The position numbers and the translations under genes are program-made. Under the pieces are notes generated by a model, which did not search any database, was not told the DNA's origin, and saw only the letters and a program-made list of their open reading frames with translations. Shown piece by piece: positions 37,930-46,186 of a stretch of DNA of 64,000 nt. The stretch comes from Sphingopyxis lindanitolerans (GTDB lineage Bacteria; Pseudomonadota; Alphaproteobacteria; Sphingomonadales; Sphingomonadaceae), in contig NZ_CM009578.1 of assembly GCF_002993885.1 (NCBI RefSeq), forward strand, positions 2,269,751 through 2,333,750, in the 5' to 3' direction. The stretch's first letter is position 1, and every line of letters starts with the position of its first letter.

Positions 37930-38613
37930 ATGGATCGCAAGACAATCTTCGGCGCGGCGCTGCTTTCGGTGGCGGCGCTAACGGCCGCTCCGGCAGCGGC
38001 CAAGGTCATCGACCAGAGCGATATCGGCTTCACCGTCGCGCATACCGCGCATGTTGCGGCGACGCCCGACGATGTCTGGGCCATGCTGCGCCTGCCCGAC
38101 AAATGGTGGTCGAAGGAGCATAGCTGGTCGGGCGATGCCGCGAATTTCTGGCTCGATTCGCAGGCCGGCGGCTGTTTCTGCGAAAAGCTGCCCGGCGCAG
38201 GCGGCGCGATGGGCAGCGTCCAGCATGCGCGGATCCTCTTTGCCAAGCCGGGCGAAATGATGCGGCTGTCGGGCGCCTTCGGCCCCTTGCAGGGCGAGGC
38301 GGTCACCGGCACGCTGACGATCCAGATCAAAAAGACCGCGACGGGCAGCGCGATCCGCTTCGACTATGTCGTCGGCGGCTATATGCGCTTCAAGGTCGCC
38401 GACGTCGCCCCCGCGGTCGACAAGGTGCTCGGCGAACAACTGGCCGGGCTCGCGAAAGCGCTCGGCGGATCGCTGCCGGTCGCGCACGAAAAGGACGACG
38501 GCGACGCGAAGGACGCGCCCGCCAGGGACGAGCCGGCCAGCGACGAGCCCGGCCTCGACGCCGTCGCCGCCGATCTGGCGAAGGACGAACCGAAGGAAAC
38601 GCCCGAAACCTAG
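37930..38613 (+). CDS. Exported SRPBCC (START-like) domain protein
   Basis: A 227-residue protein with a signal peptide (MDRKTIFGAALLSVAALTAA, likely cut after APAAA near residue 24), then a helix-grip SRPBCC domain: HVAATPDDVWAMLRLPDKWW, GGCFCEKLPGAGGAMGSVQH and SAIRFDYVVGGYMRFK. The C-terminal ~45 residues are very acidic and low-complexity (DEPASDEPGLDAVAADLAKD). It occupies the place where rpsM would start the alpha operon in many relatives. The ligand is unknown. Confidence 0.8.
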   Translation: MDRKTIFGAALLSVAALTAAPAAAKVIDQSDIGFTVAHTAHVAATPDDVWAMLRLPDKWWSKEHSWSGDAANFWLDSQAGGCFCEKLPGAGGAMGSVQHARILFAKPGEMMRLSGAFGPLQGEAVTGTLTIQIKKTATGSAIRFDYVVGGYMRFKVADVAPAVDKVLGEQLAGLAKALGGSLPVAHEKDDGDAKDAPARDEPASDEPGLDAVAADLAKDEPKETPET

Positions 38614-39137
38614 GCTCCGGGGCTGCCCCGCAGCTTGGCGAGCGCCGCGAACGGTCCCGCCTGCTCTTCGCTGAGCACGCCTTTCTCGGCGAGGATGCGG
38701 TCGGCGTCGGGGTGGCGCGGGAAGGGTTCGAGCGCCAGCGACAGCGTCTGCACCGCCACCTCGCCAAGGTCGATCCGCTCGCCGTCGAGCGCCAGGATTT
38801 CGCAGTCGGCGTCGCTGATCTCGACCTCCTCCTCGCCGCCCTCGGCAGGCTCCGCATCGCGCAGGAAACGCAGGTCGAACGTCTCGCGCAGCTTGGCGGG
38901 CACCGGCAGGCCGGTCGCCGCGCAGCTTTGCACGACCCTGGCGGCGATCTCGCCCGTCGCGGCAATGCCGCCCGCGATGCTGCGCACGTCGGCGGTTACG
39001 ACGAAACGGTCGAGCGCGACGAGCGCCAGTCGGCGGGCGATCGCGGCGCGCGCCGCTTCATCGGCCTCGATCGTCACCGTGCGGCCCTGCGCCGCCTCGA
39101 CCAGCGTGACGCCATGCGAAAATTCGGGCGCGGTCAT
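38610..39137 (-). CDS. YceD / DUF177 family protein
   Basis: A 175-residue protein of the DUF177 (YceD) family, linked elsewhere to 23S rRNA processing and usually found before rpmF. Seen here: RFVVTADVRSIAGGIAATGE, VVQSCAATGLPVPAKLRETF and the acidic ALDGERIDLGEVAVQTLSLA with PFPRHPDA near the end. It overlaps the upstream cytochrome-chaperone-like gene by ATGA. Its end overlaps the convergent SRPBCC gene by four bases. Confidence 0.82.
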   Translation of the reverse strand: MTAPEFSHGVTLVEAAQGRTVTIEADEAARAAIARRLALVALDRFVVTADVRSIAGGIAATGEIAARVVQSCAATGLPVPAKLRETFDLRFLRDAEPAEGGEEEVEISDADCEILALDGERIDLGEVAVQTLSLALEPFPRHPDADRILAEKGVLSEEQAGPFAALAKLRGSPGA

Positions 39138-39667
39138 GCGCGCGGCGCCGGCAAATGGTCGGCGACGATCAGCGCCGCGACCGGCATCGCGGCCAGCCCC
39201 GCGCGCAGGGCCGCGACCCCGGCCAGGACATGCGCCACGCCCGCGTCGGGCGCATCCTTGCCGCGCCACAGGTTGCGCACCAGCGCCGCTCTCAGCTCCT
39301 CCGACCCGTCGGGGGCGCGATAGACGCCCAGGCGGCCGCCGAGCGCGCCGACCATCCGCCCGATCTGCTTGCCGACGACCATGTCGCCGAAACCGATCTG
39401 GCGCATCTGCCCGTCCATGTCGTCGACGAACAATTCGGTGAGCTGGACCCCCGCGAGCCCCTGACCCGGATCGTCGTCGATACGGTGGAGGACGAGCGCG
39501 AGCACCAGGCTGATCATGTCGAAGCGGCCGTCGAGCGTGTCGGGAACGCCGCCCTCGCGATACCAGTGCGGCGCGCGCGCGGCGGCGACGACCGCGTTCC
39601 ACAGCGGGCGGCGCGCCTCGCGCGGATCGGGGCCGGATCGGAAGAGTTTGCGGAGCGATGAAAGCAT
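39134..39667 (-). CDS. Ubiquinol-cytochrome c chaperone family protein
   Basis: A 177-residue protein resembling the CBP3-type chaperone family needed for cytochrome bc1 assembly in mitochondria and found in alphaproteobacteria: HWYREGGVPDTLDGRFDMIS, LVLHRIDDD and LFVDDMDGQMRQIGFGDMVV. It is cotranscribed with the DUF177 gene (ATGA) and divergent from bamE. Confidence 0.82.
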   Translation of the reverse strand: MLSSLRKLFRSGPDPREARRPLWNAVVAAARAPHWYREGGVPDTLDGRFDMISLVLALVLHRIDDDPGQGLAGVQLTELFVDDMDGQMRQIGFGDMVVGKQIGRMVGALGGRLGVYRAPDGSEELRAALVRNLWRGKDAPDAGVAHVLAGVAALRAGLAAMPVAALIVADHLPAPRA

Positions 39668-39717
39668 CGCGCACGCTTAGGCCGAATCGGCCTGTCGGAA
39701 AAGGGGCCTCGGTCAGC

Positions 39718-39746
39718 TTGGCGCAAGCTTTGTCGCGGCATAAGCC
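39718..39746 (+). promoter_or_regulatory. Candidate bamE promoter
   Basis: TTGGCG (39718-39723), a 17 bp spacer and TAAGCC (39741-39746), 89 bases before the bamE ATG. Confidence 0.4.
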
Positions 39747-39835
39747 GCTTGTGCGCGCCGACCGCTTGCGGTTAAGAGGCGCGAGAGACAGCGCCATCCG
39801 CCGGACCGGGGGAAAGGGCGCGACGGAGACAATTG

Positions 39836-40324
39836 ATGCCGATCGCAAATCCCCTGCTTCCCGCCCGCCCCGTGCGCCTGATCGTCGCCGGGCTGGCGCT
39901 CGCGCTGGCCGCCAGTGGCTGCGCGCAGCTCAAGGGGCGGCAGGGCTATGTCGTCGATCCGGTGCTGACCAATGCGGTCACCCCCGGCGTCGACAATCGC
40001 GAATCGGTCGAAAAGACGCTCGGCCGCCCGACCTTCGTCGGCCAGTTCAGCGACAATGAATATTATTATGTCTCGCGCGAGACCCGCCAGCTCGCCTTCG
40101 CGCGCCCGCGCCCGGTCGCGCAGCAGGTGCTGCGCGTGCGCTTCGACCCCGCGGGCAATGTCGTCGCGGTCGACAAGACCGGCCTCGAACTGGTGAGCAA
40201 GATCCATCCCGAAGGCGACACGACCCCGACGCTCGGCCGTCACCGCAGCTTCTTCGAGGATATCTTCGGCAATATCGGCGCGGTCGGCGCCCCCGGCATG
40301 GGCGGTGGATCGCAGGGGCAGTAA
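39836..40324 (+). CDS. bamE: Outer membrane assembly lipoprotein BamE
   Basis: BamE stabilises the BAM complex that inserts outer membrane beta-barrels. The signal peptide ends in the lipobox ASGC with Cys29, and the SmpA/OmlA domain shows GVDNRESVEKTLGRPTFVGQ followed by NEYYYVSRETRQLAFARPRP. A Gly-rich C-terminus closes the 162-residue protein. ATG 39836 has GGAG about 10 bases upstream; the TTG just before it is less likely. Confidence 0.92.
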   Translation: MPIANPLLPARPVRLIVAGLALALAASGCAQLKGRQGYVVDPVLTNAVTPGVDNRESVEKTLGRPTFVGQFSDNEYYYVSRETRQLAFARPRPVAQQVLRVRFDPAGNVVAVDKTGLELVSKIHPEGDTTPTLGRHRSFFEDIFGNIGAVGAPGMGGGSQGQ

Positions 40325-40343
40325 ACGCCGTCCCTTCCTTCGT

Positions 40344-40446
40344 CGTCACCCTGAACTTGTTCCAGGGTCCATGGCCGAACCTTTCCGCCCGCGCAGCGCT
40401 GGACGAGAAGGCAGGTCATGGATGCTGAAACAAGTTTAGCATGACG
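40344..40446. repeat. Intergenic palindromic repeat, copy 1 (CGTCA..CTGAAC family)
   Basis: Left arm CGTCACCCTGAACTTGTTCC, right arm ending GAAACAAGTTTAGCATGACG, imperfectly complementary around a ~40-base centre. A second copy lies at 43202-43306. It fills most of the bamE-maeB gap. Confidence 0.75.
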
Positions 40447-40480
40447 AGGCTTGAACAAGCCAGGCGGTGCGCCCCGGGCC

Positions 40481-42745
40481 CTACCCCGCGATTCCCCCCG
40501 CGGCGAGCACCGCCAGCGTCACCAGGTCCGACGCGGGTGAGGCCATGGTTGCGACCTGCACCGGCTTTTCCATTCCGATCAGCATCGGCCCGATGACGGC
40601 GCTGCCGCCCAGTTCGCGCAGCAGCTTCGCCGACAGATTGCCCGATTGCAGCCCCGGCATGATCAGCACGTTCGCGGGCCCCGACAGGCGGCAGAAGGGA
40701 TATTTGTCCATCACCTTCGCGTTGAGCGCGACGTCGGGCGCCATTTCGCCTTCATATTCGAACTCGGGCCGGCGTTCGTCGAGGATGTGGACCGCGTCGC
40801 GGATATTGTCGAGCCAGCTTCCCGGCGGGTTGCCGAAGGTCGAATAGGACAGAAAGGCGACGCGCGGTTCGTGCCCCATGCGCCGCGCGACCTGCGCGGT
40901 GCGTTCGGCGATGTCGGCGAGCATCTCGGCCGACGGACGCTCGTTGACCGTGGTGTCGGCCATGAAGATCGTGTGATGCTGGCCGACGAGGACGTGGATG
41001 CCAAAGGCGGTCTTGCCCTCGGCGGGGTCGATCACGCGCCGGACTTCGCGCATCGTCTGCGAGTAGGTGCGGGTGACGCCGGTGATCATCGCATCGCCAA
41101 GGCCCAGCTTGAGCAGCAGCGAGCCAAAGATATTGCGGTCGCGGTTGACCATCCGCTCGACGTCGCGGCGCAGATAGCCGCGCCGTTGCAGCCGTTCATA
41201 GAGCAGGTCGACCATCTGCGGCACATGCGGCGAATTGACGCTGTTGTGGACCTCGAAACTTTCGGGATCGGCAACCCCCATCGCGCGCAGCTTGTCGTGC
41301 AGCCCCTCGCGCCCGACAAGCACCGGCGTGCCATAGCCGCCGTCGCGGAACTGGATCGCGGCGCGCAGCACCACTTCTTCCTCGCCCTCGGCAAAGACGA
41401 CGCGCTTCGGATTGGCGCGCGCCGCCTCATAGGCGAGCGTCAGCACCGAGGTCGTCGGGTTGAGCCGCGCGCGCAGGCTGGTGCGATAGGCTTCCAGATC
41501 GGCGATCGGCAATTGCGCGACGCCGCTGTCCATCGCCGCCTTGGCGACCGCGGCGGGGACGATTTCCATCAATCGCGGGTCGAAGGGCGAGGGGATGATA
41601 TATTCGGGGCCGAAACTCGACGCCCGCCCGCCATAGGCGACCGCCACCTCCTCGGGCACCTGCTGGCGCGCGAGGTCGGCGATGGCATAGGCGGCGGCGA
41701 TCTTCATCTCTTCGTTGATCGCGGTCGCGCGCACGTCGAGCGCGCCGCGAAAGATGAAGGGGAAGCACAGCACATTGTTGACCTGGTTCGGATAGTCCGA
41801 CCGGCCCGTCGCGATGATCGCATCGGGCCGCGCCGTGCGCGCCTCGGGCGGCGAGATTTCAGGGTCGGGGTTCGCCATCGCAAAGATGATCGGCGCCGCC
41901 GCCATGTCCTTGACCATCTCGGGCTTCAGCGCGCCCGCGGCCGACAGGCCGAGGAAGACGTCGGCGCCCTTCAGCGCCTCGGTCAGGTCGCGCGCCTCGG
42001 TCGGCACCGCATGCGCCGACTTCCACTGGTCCATCCCTTCGCTACGCCCCTGATAGATGACACCCTTGCGGTCGCACATGATGACATTTTCGTGCCGCAC
42101 GCCCATCGCCTTGATCAGCGCGGTGCAGGCGATCGCCGCGGCGCCGGCGCCGTTGACGACGACCTTCACCGTCGCCAGGTCGCGCCCGGTCAGGTGGCAG
42201 GCGTTGATGAGGCCCGCGGCGGTGATGATCGCGGTGCCATGCTGGTCGTCATGGAACACCGGGATGTTCATCTTTTCCTTCAGCGCCGCCTCGATGATGA
42301 AGCAGTTGGGCGCCGCGATATCCTCGAGGTTGATGCCGCCGAAACTCGGTTCGAGCAGTTCGACCGCTTCGATGAAACGCTGCGGATCTTCGGTATCGAC
42401 CTCGAGGTCGATCGAATCGACGTCGGCGAAGCGCTTGAACAGCACCGCCTTGCCTTCCATCACCGGCTTCGAGGCGAGCGCGCCGAGATTGCCGAGGCCA
42501 AGGATCGCGGTGCCGTTCGAAATGACGGCGACCAGATTGCCCTTGATCGTATAATCATAGGCCTTGGACGGATCTTCGGCGATCGCGTTGACCGGGACGG
42601 CGACGCCGGGCGAATAAGCGAGGCTGAGATCGCGCTGGGTCGCCATCGGTTTCGAGGCGACGATCTCGATTTTCCCGGGCCGGCCATAGCTGTGATAGAG
42701 CAGGGCCTCGCGGTCCGAAAATTGCACCTTGCTGCCGCTGTCCAT
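40481..42745 (-). CDS. maeB: NADP-dependent malic enzyme with phosphotransacetylase-like domain
   Basis: The N-terminal ~430 residues form malic enzyme, which decarboxylates malate to pyruvate: LAYSPGVAVPVNAIAEDP, FHDDQHGTAIITAAGLINAC and VKVVVNGAGAAAIACT. The C-terminal ~320 residues are a Pta-like domain (VVFAEGEEEVVLRAAIQF, LMIGMEKPVQVATMASPASD read as PMLIGMEKPVQVATM), usually regulatory in MaeB. The 754-residue length is standard. It is divergent from mutS, with a candidate promoter at 42790-42818. Confidence 0.97.
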   Translation of the reverse strand: MDSGSKVQFSDREALLYHSYGRPGKIEIVASKPMATQRDLSLAYSPGVAVPVNAIAEDPSKAYDYTIKGNLVAVISNGTAILGLGNLGALASKPVMEGKAVLFKRFADVDSIDLEVDTEDPQRFIEAVELLEPSFGGINLEDIAAPNCFIIEAALKEKMNIPVFHDDQHGTAIITAAGLINACHLTGRDLATVKVVVNGAGAAAIACTALIKAMGVRHENVIMCDRKGVIYQGRSEGMDQWKSAHAVPTEARDLTEALKGADVFLGLSAAGALKPEMVKDMAAAPIIFAMANPDPEISPPEARTARPDAIIATGRSDYPNQVNNVLCFPFIFRGALDVRATAINEEMKIAAAYAIADLARQQVPEEVAVAYGGRASSFGPEYIIPSPFDPRLMEIVPAAVAKAAMDSGVAQLPIADLEAYRTSLRARLNPTTSVLTLAYEAARANPKRVVFAEGEEEVVLRAAIQFRDGGYGTPVLVGREGLHDKLRAMGVADPESFEVHNSVNSPHVPQMVDLLYERLQRRGYLRRDVERMVNRDRNIFGSLLLKLGLGDAMITGVTRTYSQTMREVRRVIDPAEGKTAFGIHVLVGQHHTIFMADTTVNERPSAEMLADIAERTAQVARRMGHEPRVAFLSYSTFGNPPGSWLDNIRDAVHILDERRPEFEYEGEMAPDVALNAKVMDKYPFCRLSGPANVLIMPGLQSGNLSAKLLRELGGSAVIGPMLIGMEKPVQVATMASPASDLVTLAVLAAGGIAG

Positions 42746-42789
42746 ATTTATCCCCTTGGTTCGATTCCAGACGCGCGCCCGTTCCCAAT

Positions 42790-42818
42790 CCCCTAGCGCC
42801 GCAGCGGCAAAATGTAAC
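42790..42818 (-). promoter_or_regulatory. Candidate maeB promoter
   Basis: Read on the minus strand: GTTACA (42818-42813), a 17 bp spacer and TAGGGG (42795-42790), 45 bases before the ATG. The -35 lies inside the left copy of a 17 bp direct repeat. Confidence 0.4.
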
Positions 42819-43175
42819 CGGCAATGTTGTGCTGCGGTCGCGGCGGGAACGCGCGGGCGGGAGCTATGACCGGACGCAATTGTCGGGCGGGGCCGGTTTG
42901 AAGAAACTTCGCGCAGAGGCGCAAAGAGCGCAGAGGACAGGGTTCACGCGGAGACGCGGAGGCGCGCAGAGGAGCGCCGGCCGCGAAGCGGCTTTACGCC
43001 TGCAACGCCTCAACAAATCGCATCCTGGAAGATGAAAGCGGGCCTGTCGGCCCGAGTCTCCCTCTCCGCGTCTCCGCGTCTCCGCGTGAATCTTTTTCAC
43101 CGACTTCTCTGCGCTCTCTGCGCCTCTGCGCGAATCCTGTTCCAAAGCAGACATGGTGAAATGTAACCGGCAATG
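42810..43175. repeat. 17 bp direct repeats flanking an inserted palindromic element
   Basis: AAATGTAACCGGCAATG occurs at 42810-42826 and again, perfectly, at 43159-43175. Between them lies a long inverted repeat (42908-43134). The arrangement looks like an insertion flanked by a duplicated site, or a recombinational duplication. Confidence 0.6.
42908..43134. repeat. Long inverted repeat with two arm pairs
   Basis: Left arms TTCGCGCAGAGGCGCAAAGA... (42908-42935) and TTCACGCGGAGACGCGGAGG (42943-42962) pair with right arms ...CCGCGTCTCCGCGTGAA (43068-43090) and CTCTGCGCTCTCTGCGCCTC... (43107-43134). Unlike a simple hairpin, the arm order is outer-to-outer with a ~100-base centre. No ORF is supported inside. 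Confidence 0.75.
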
Positions 43176-43201
43176 CGAAGGATGATCGATCTCCCTTTCC
43201 T

Positions 43202-43306
43202 CGTCATGCTGAACGTGTTTCGGCATCCATGGCCGGACGAAGCCTCCAAAACCGCGCTGGCGCGACAGGCTTGGGCCATGGACTCCGAAACAAGTTCCGG
43301 GTGACG
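43202..43306. repeat. Intergenic palindromic repeat, copy 2 (CGTCA..CTGAAC family)
   Basis: CGTCATGCTGAACGTGTTTC on the left and GAAACAAGTTCCGGGTGACG on the right. It is the same family and similar length as 40344-40446, here 25 bases before the mutS ORF. Confidence 0.75.
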
Positions 43307-43331
43307 ATCGAGAGAGGCCGCATCACTTGCC

Positions 43332-46034
43332 ATGCCGCCCTCAATCACTAAGCAAGGTTCGATGTCCGTCCCCGCCCGCCCCGCCGCCAACAGCAACAGC
43401 GCCCCCGCCGCCACCCCGATGATGGCGCAATATTGGTCGCTGAAGGACAAGGCGGGCGACTGCCTGCTCTTCTATCGCATGGGCGACTTTTTCGAATTAT
43501 TCTTCGACGATGCAAAGGCGGCGGCCGCGACGCTCGACATCGCGCTGACATCGCGCGGCGAACATGGCGGCGCGCCGGTGCCGATGTGCGGGGTGCCCGC
43601 GCATTCGGCCGAATCCTATCTGGCGCGGCTGATCAAGGCGGGGCACCGCGTCGCGATCGCCGAACAGATCGAAACCCCGGCCGAGGCGAAGGCGCGCGGC
43701 GGGTCGAAGGCGCTGGTCGCGCGCGACATCATCCGCTTCGTCACCGCGGGGACGCTGACCGAGGAGGCGCTCCTCGAAGGGCGTAGCGCGAACCGGCTCG
43801 CCGCGCTGGCGCGGGTCGGGAGCGAGGGCGAGGTCGCGATCGCCGCCGCCGACATCTCGACCGGACGGTTCGAGGTGGTCGCGGTGCGCCCCGACCAGGT
43901 CGACGCCGAACTCGCGCGGCTCGCACCGTCCGAACTGCTCGTCAGCGAGGCCGCCGAAGAGGTGCCCGAGTGGGTCGCGCGCCAGGTCGTGCGGCGCCCG
44001 CCGGCGGATTTTTCGAGCACGACGGCGCAGAAACGCCTCGAAGGCTTTTTCGGCGTCCAGACGCTCGACGGTTTCGGGCAGTTCGGGCGCGGCGAGCTTG
44101 CCGCGATGGGGGCGATCGCCGCCTATCTCGACCATGTCGGCACCGGCACCCCGATCTTCCTCCAGCCGCCGCTGCGCCACCAGGCGTCGGGCCGGATGGC
44201 GATCGACGCCGCGACGCGCGAAAGCCTCGAGCTTGTCCGCACGATGACAGGGGTGGGGGCGGGCGGGCGCGACGGCAGCCTGCTCGGCACCATCGACCGC
44301 ACGGTGACCGCGGCGGGGGCGCGGCTGCTTGCCGACGATCTGGCGAGCCCGCTCACCGACAGGGAGGCGATTCTCGACCGGCTCGACCTCGTCGATGGCC
44401 TCGCGCGCGATGCGCTGTGGCGCGGCGATCTGCGCCGCGATCTGCGCGCGCTTCCCGACGCCGGGCGTGCGCTCGGTCGCCTCGTCGCCGGACGCGGGGG
44501 ACCGCGCGACCTCGCGCAGCTTCGCGATGCGCTCGGCGGCGCGCGGTTGCTTCGCGAACGGCTGGCGCGGCGCCCCGACCTGCCGCCGCTGCTCGCGCGC
44601 CTGCTGCCCGGCCTCGACGGCCATGGCGCGCTCGTCGACGAATTGACCCGCGCGCTGATCGAAACCCCGCCGGTCGATGCCGCGCAGGGCGGCTATGTCG
44701 CCGAAGGCTATGACCATGCGCTCGACGCGCTGCGCGAAACCGCGCGCGACGGGCGCAAGGCGATCGCCGCGCTCGAAGCCGGGTATCGCGACCATACCGG
44801 CATCGCCTCGCTCAAGATCCGCCACAATGGCGTCCTCGGCTACCATGTCGAGGTGCCGGCAAAGCATGGCGATGCGCTGATGGCGCCCGATTCGGGCTTC
44901 ACCCACCGCCAGACGCTCGCCGGGGTCGTGCGCTTCAACTCGTCCGACCTCCACGAAGCGGCGAGCCGGGTGACGCAGGCCGGCGTCCACGCGATCGCCG
45001 CCGAGGCCGCGCATCTCGAAGCGCTCACCGACGCTGCCGTCTCGCGCCGCGAAGCGATCGCCGCCAGCTGCGACATACTCGCGCGCATCGACGTCGCCGC
45101 CGCGCTCGCCGACCATGCGATGAGCCACAACTGGTGCCGCCCCGACCTCGCCGACGAGCCATGCCTCGACGTCGCGGGCGGCCGCCATCCGGTGGTCGAG
45201 GCGGCGCTCGCGAAAGCGGGCGAGCGTTTCGTCCCCAATGATGTGACGCTGTCGCCCGACGACCGGCTCTGGCTCGTCACCGGCCCGAACATGGGCGGCA
45301 AATCGACCTTCCTGCGCCAGAATGCGCTGATCGTCGTCCTCGCGCAGGCGGGCGGCTTCGTTCCCGCCGCTGCCGCGAAGCTCGGCCTCGTCGACCGATT
45401 GTTCAGCCGCGTCGGGGCCAGCGACAATCTCGCGCGCGGGCGCTCGACCTTCATGGTCGAGATGGTCGAGACCGCCGCGATCCTCGCGCAGGCGACCGAA
45501 CGAAGCTTCGTCATATTGGACGAGGTCGGGCGCGGCACCTCGACCTATGACGGGCTCGCGCTCGCCTGGTCGGTGGTCGAGGCGGTGCACGAGGTCAACC
45601 GCTGCCGCTGCCTGTTCGCGACCCATTATCACGAACTGACGCGGCTCGCCGAAACGCTGGACGCGCTGTCGCTCCACCATGTCCGCGCACGCGAATGGCA
45701 GGGCGACCTGGTGCTGCTCCACGAACTCGCCGAAGGCCCCGCCGATCGCAGCTATGGCCTTGCCGTCGCGCGGCTGGCGGGGGTTCCCGCGGGCGTCGTC
45801 AAGCGCGCCGAGGCGGTGCTCGCCAAGCTCGAAGCCGGGCGCGAGAAGACGGGGGGCCTCGCCGCGGGGCTCGACGACCTGCCGCTGTTCGCCGCGACCC
45901 TCGCCGCGGCGCCGGCGGCCGCCAAGGACGCGCTGCGCGAGGCGCTGGCCGCGATCGACCCCGACGCGCTTGCGCCGCGCGAGGCGCTGGGCGAACTCTA
46001 TCGGCTCAAGCAGATATTGGCGGGAGAGGGTTAG
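43332..46034 (+). CDS. mutS: DNA mismatch repair protein MutS
   Basis: MutS recognises mismatches. The mismatch-reading motif LLFYRMGDFFELFFDDA (Phe53, Glu55) is N-terminal; the ATPase has Walker A TGPNMGGKST (650-659), FMVEMVETAAIL and LDEVGRGTSTYDGLALAW, and the His switch FATHYHELT. Start is uncertain: ATG 43332 gives 900 residues, ATG 43362 removes ten. A promoter-like pair TTGCCA (43327) with TAAGCA (43349, 16 bp spacer) would put the transcript start at about 43361, favouring the later, nearly leaderless start. The dimerisation end and C-terminal Ala-rich tail are present. Confidence 0.97.
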   Translation: MPPSITKQGSMSVPARPAANSNSAPAATPMMAQYWSLKDKAGDCLLFYRMGDFFELFFDDAKAAAATLDIALTSRGEHGGAPVPMCGVPAHSAESYLARLIKAGHRVAIAEQIETPAEAKARGGSKALVARDIIRFVTAGTLTEEALLEGRSANRLAALARVGSEGEVAIAAADISTGRFEVVAVRPDQVDAELARLAPSELLVSEAAEEVPEWVARQVVRRPPADFSSTTAQKRLEGFFGVQTLDGFGQFGRGELAAMGAIAAYLDHVGTGTPIFLQPPLRHQASGRMAIDAATRESLELVRTMTGVGAGGRDGSLLGTIDRTVTAAGARLLADDLASPLTDREAILDRLDLVDGLARDALWRGDLRRDLRALPDAGRALGRLVAGRGGPRDLAQLRDALGGARLLRERLARRPDLPPLLARLLPGLDGHGALVDELTRALIETPPVDAAQGGYVAEGYDHALDALRETARDGRKAIAALEAGYRDHTGIASLKIRHNGVLGYHVEVPAKHGDALMAPDSGFTHRQTLAGVVRFNSSDLHEAASRVTQAGVHAIAAEAAHLEALTDAAVSRREAIAASCDILARIDVAAALADHAMSHNWCRPDLADEPCLDVAGGRHPVVEAALAKAGERFVPNDVTLSPDDRLWLVTGPNMGGKSTFLRQNALIVVLAQAGGFVPAAAAKLGLVDRLFSRVGASDNLARGRSTFMVEMVETAAILAQATERSFVILDEVGRGTSTYDGLALAWSVVEAVHEVNRCRCLFATHYHELTRLAETLDALSLHHVRAREWQGDLVLLHELAEGPADRSYGLAVARLAGVPAGVVKRAEAVLAKLEAGREKTGGLAAGLDDLPLFAATLAAAPAAAKDALREALAAIDPDALAPREALGELYRLKQILAGEG

Positions 46035-46062
46035 GCGATGATGTGGAACCCAACCTATCAAC

Positions 46063-46170
46063 CGCATCCCCGAGCGAAGACGAGGGGGCCAGCCGAGCGA
46101 AGTCGAGGCCTGCGGCGTTGCGGGTTCTCGCCACGCTCGAATGAGCCCCTCGTCTTCGCTCGGGGATGCG
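46063..46170. repeat. Perfect 25 bp inverted repeat between mutS and glnD
   Basis: The left arm (46063-46087, starting CGCATCCCCGAGCGAAGACG) and right arm (46146-46170) are exact reverse complements around a 58-base centre that contains GCCGAGCGAAGTCGAGG, related to the repeat upstream of secY. Confidence 0.8.
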
Positions 46171-46186
46171 GAGTGTTGGGATTGGC

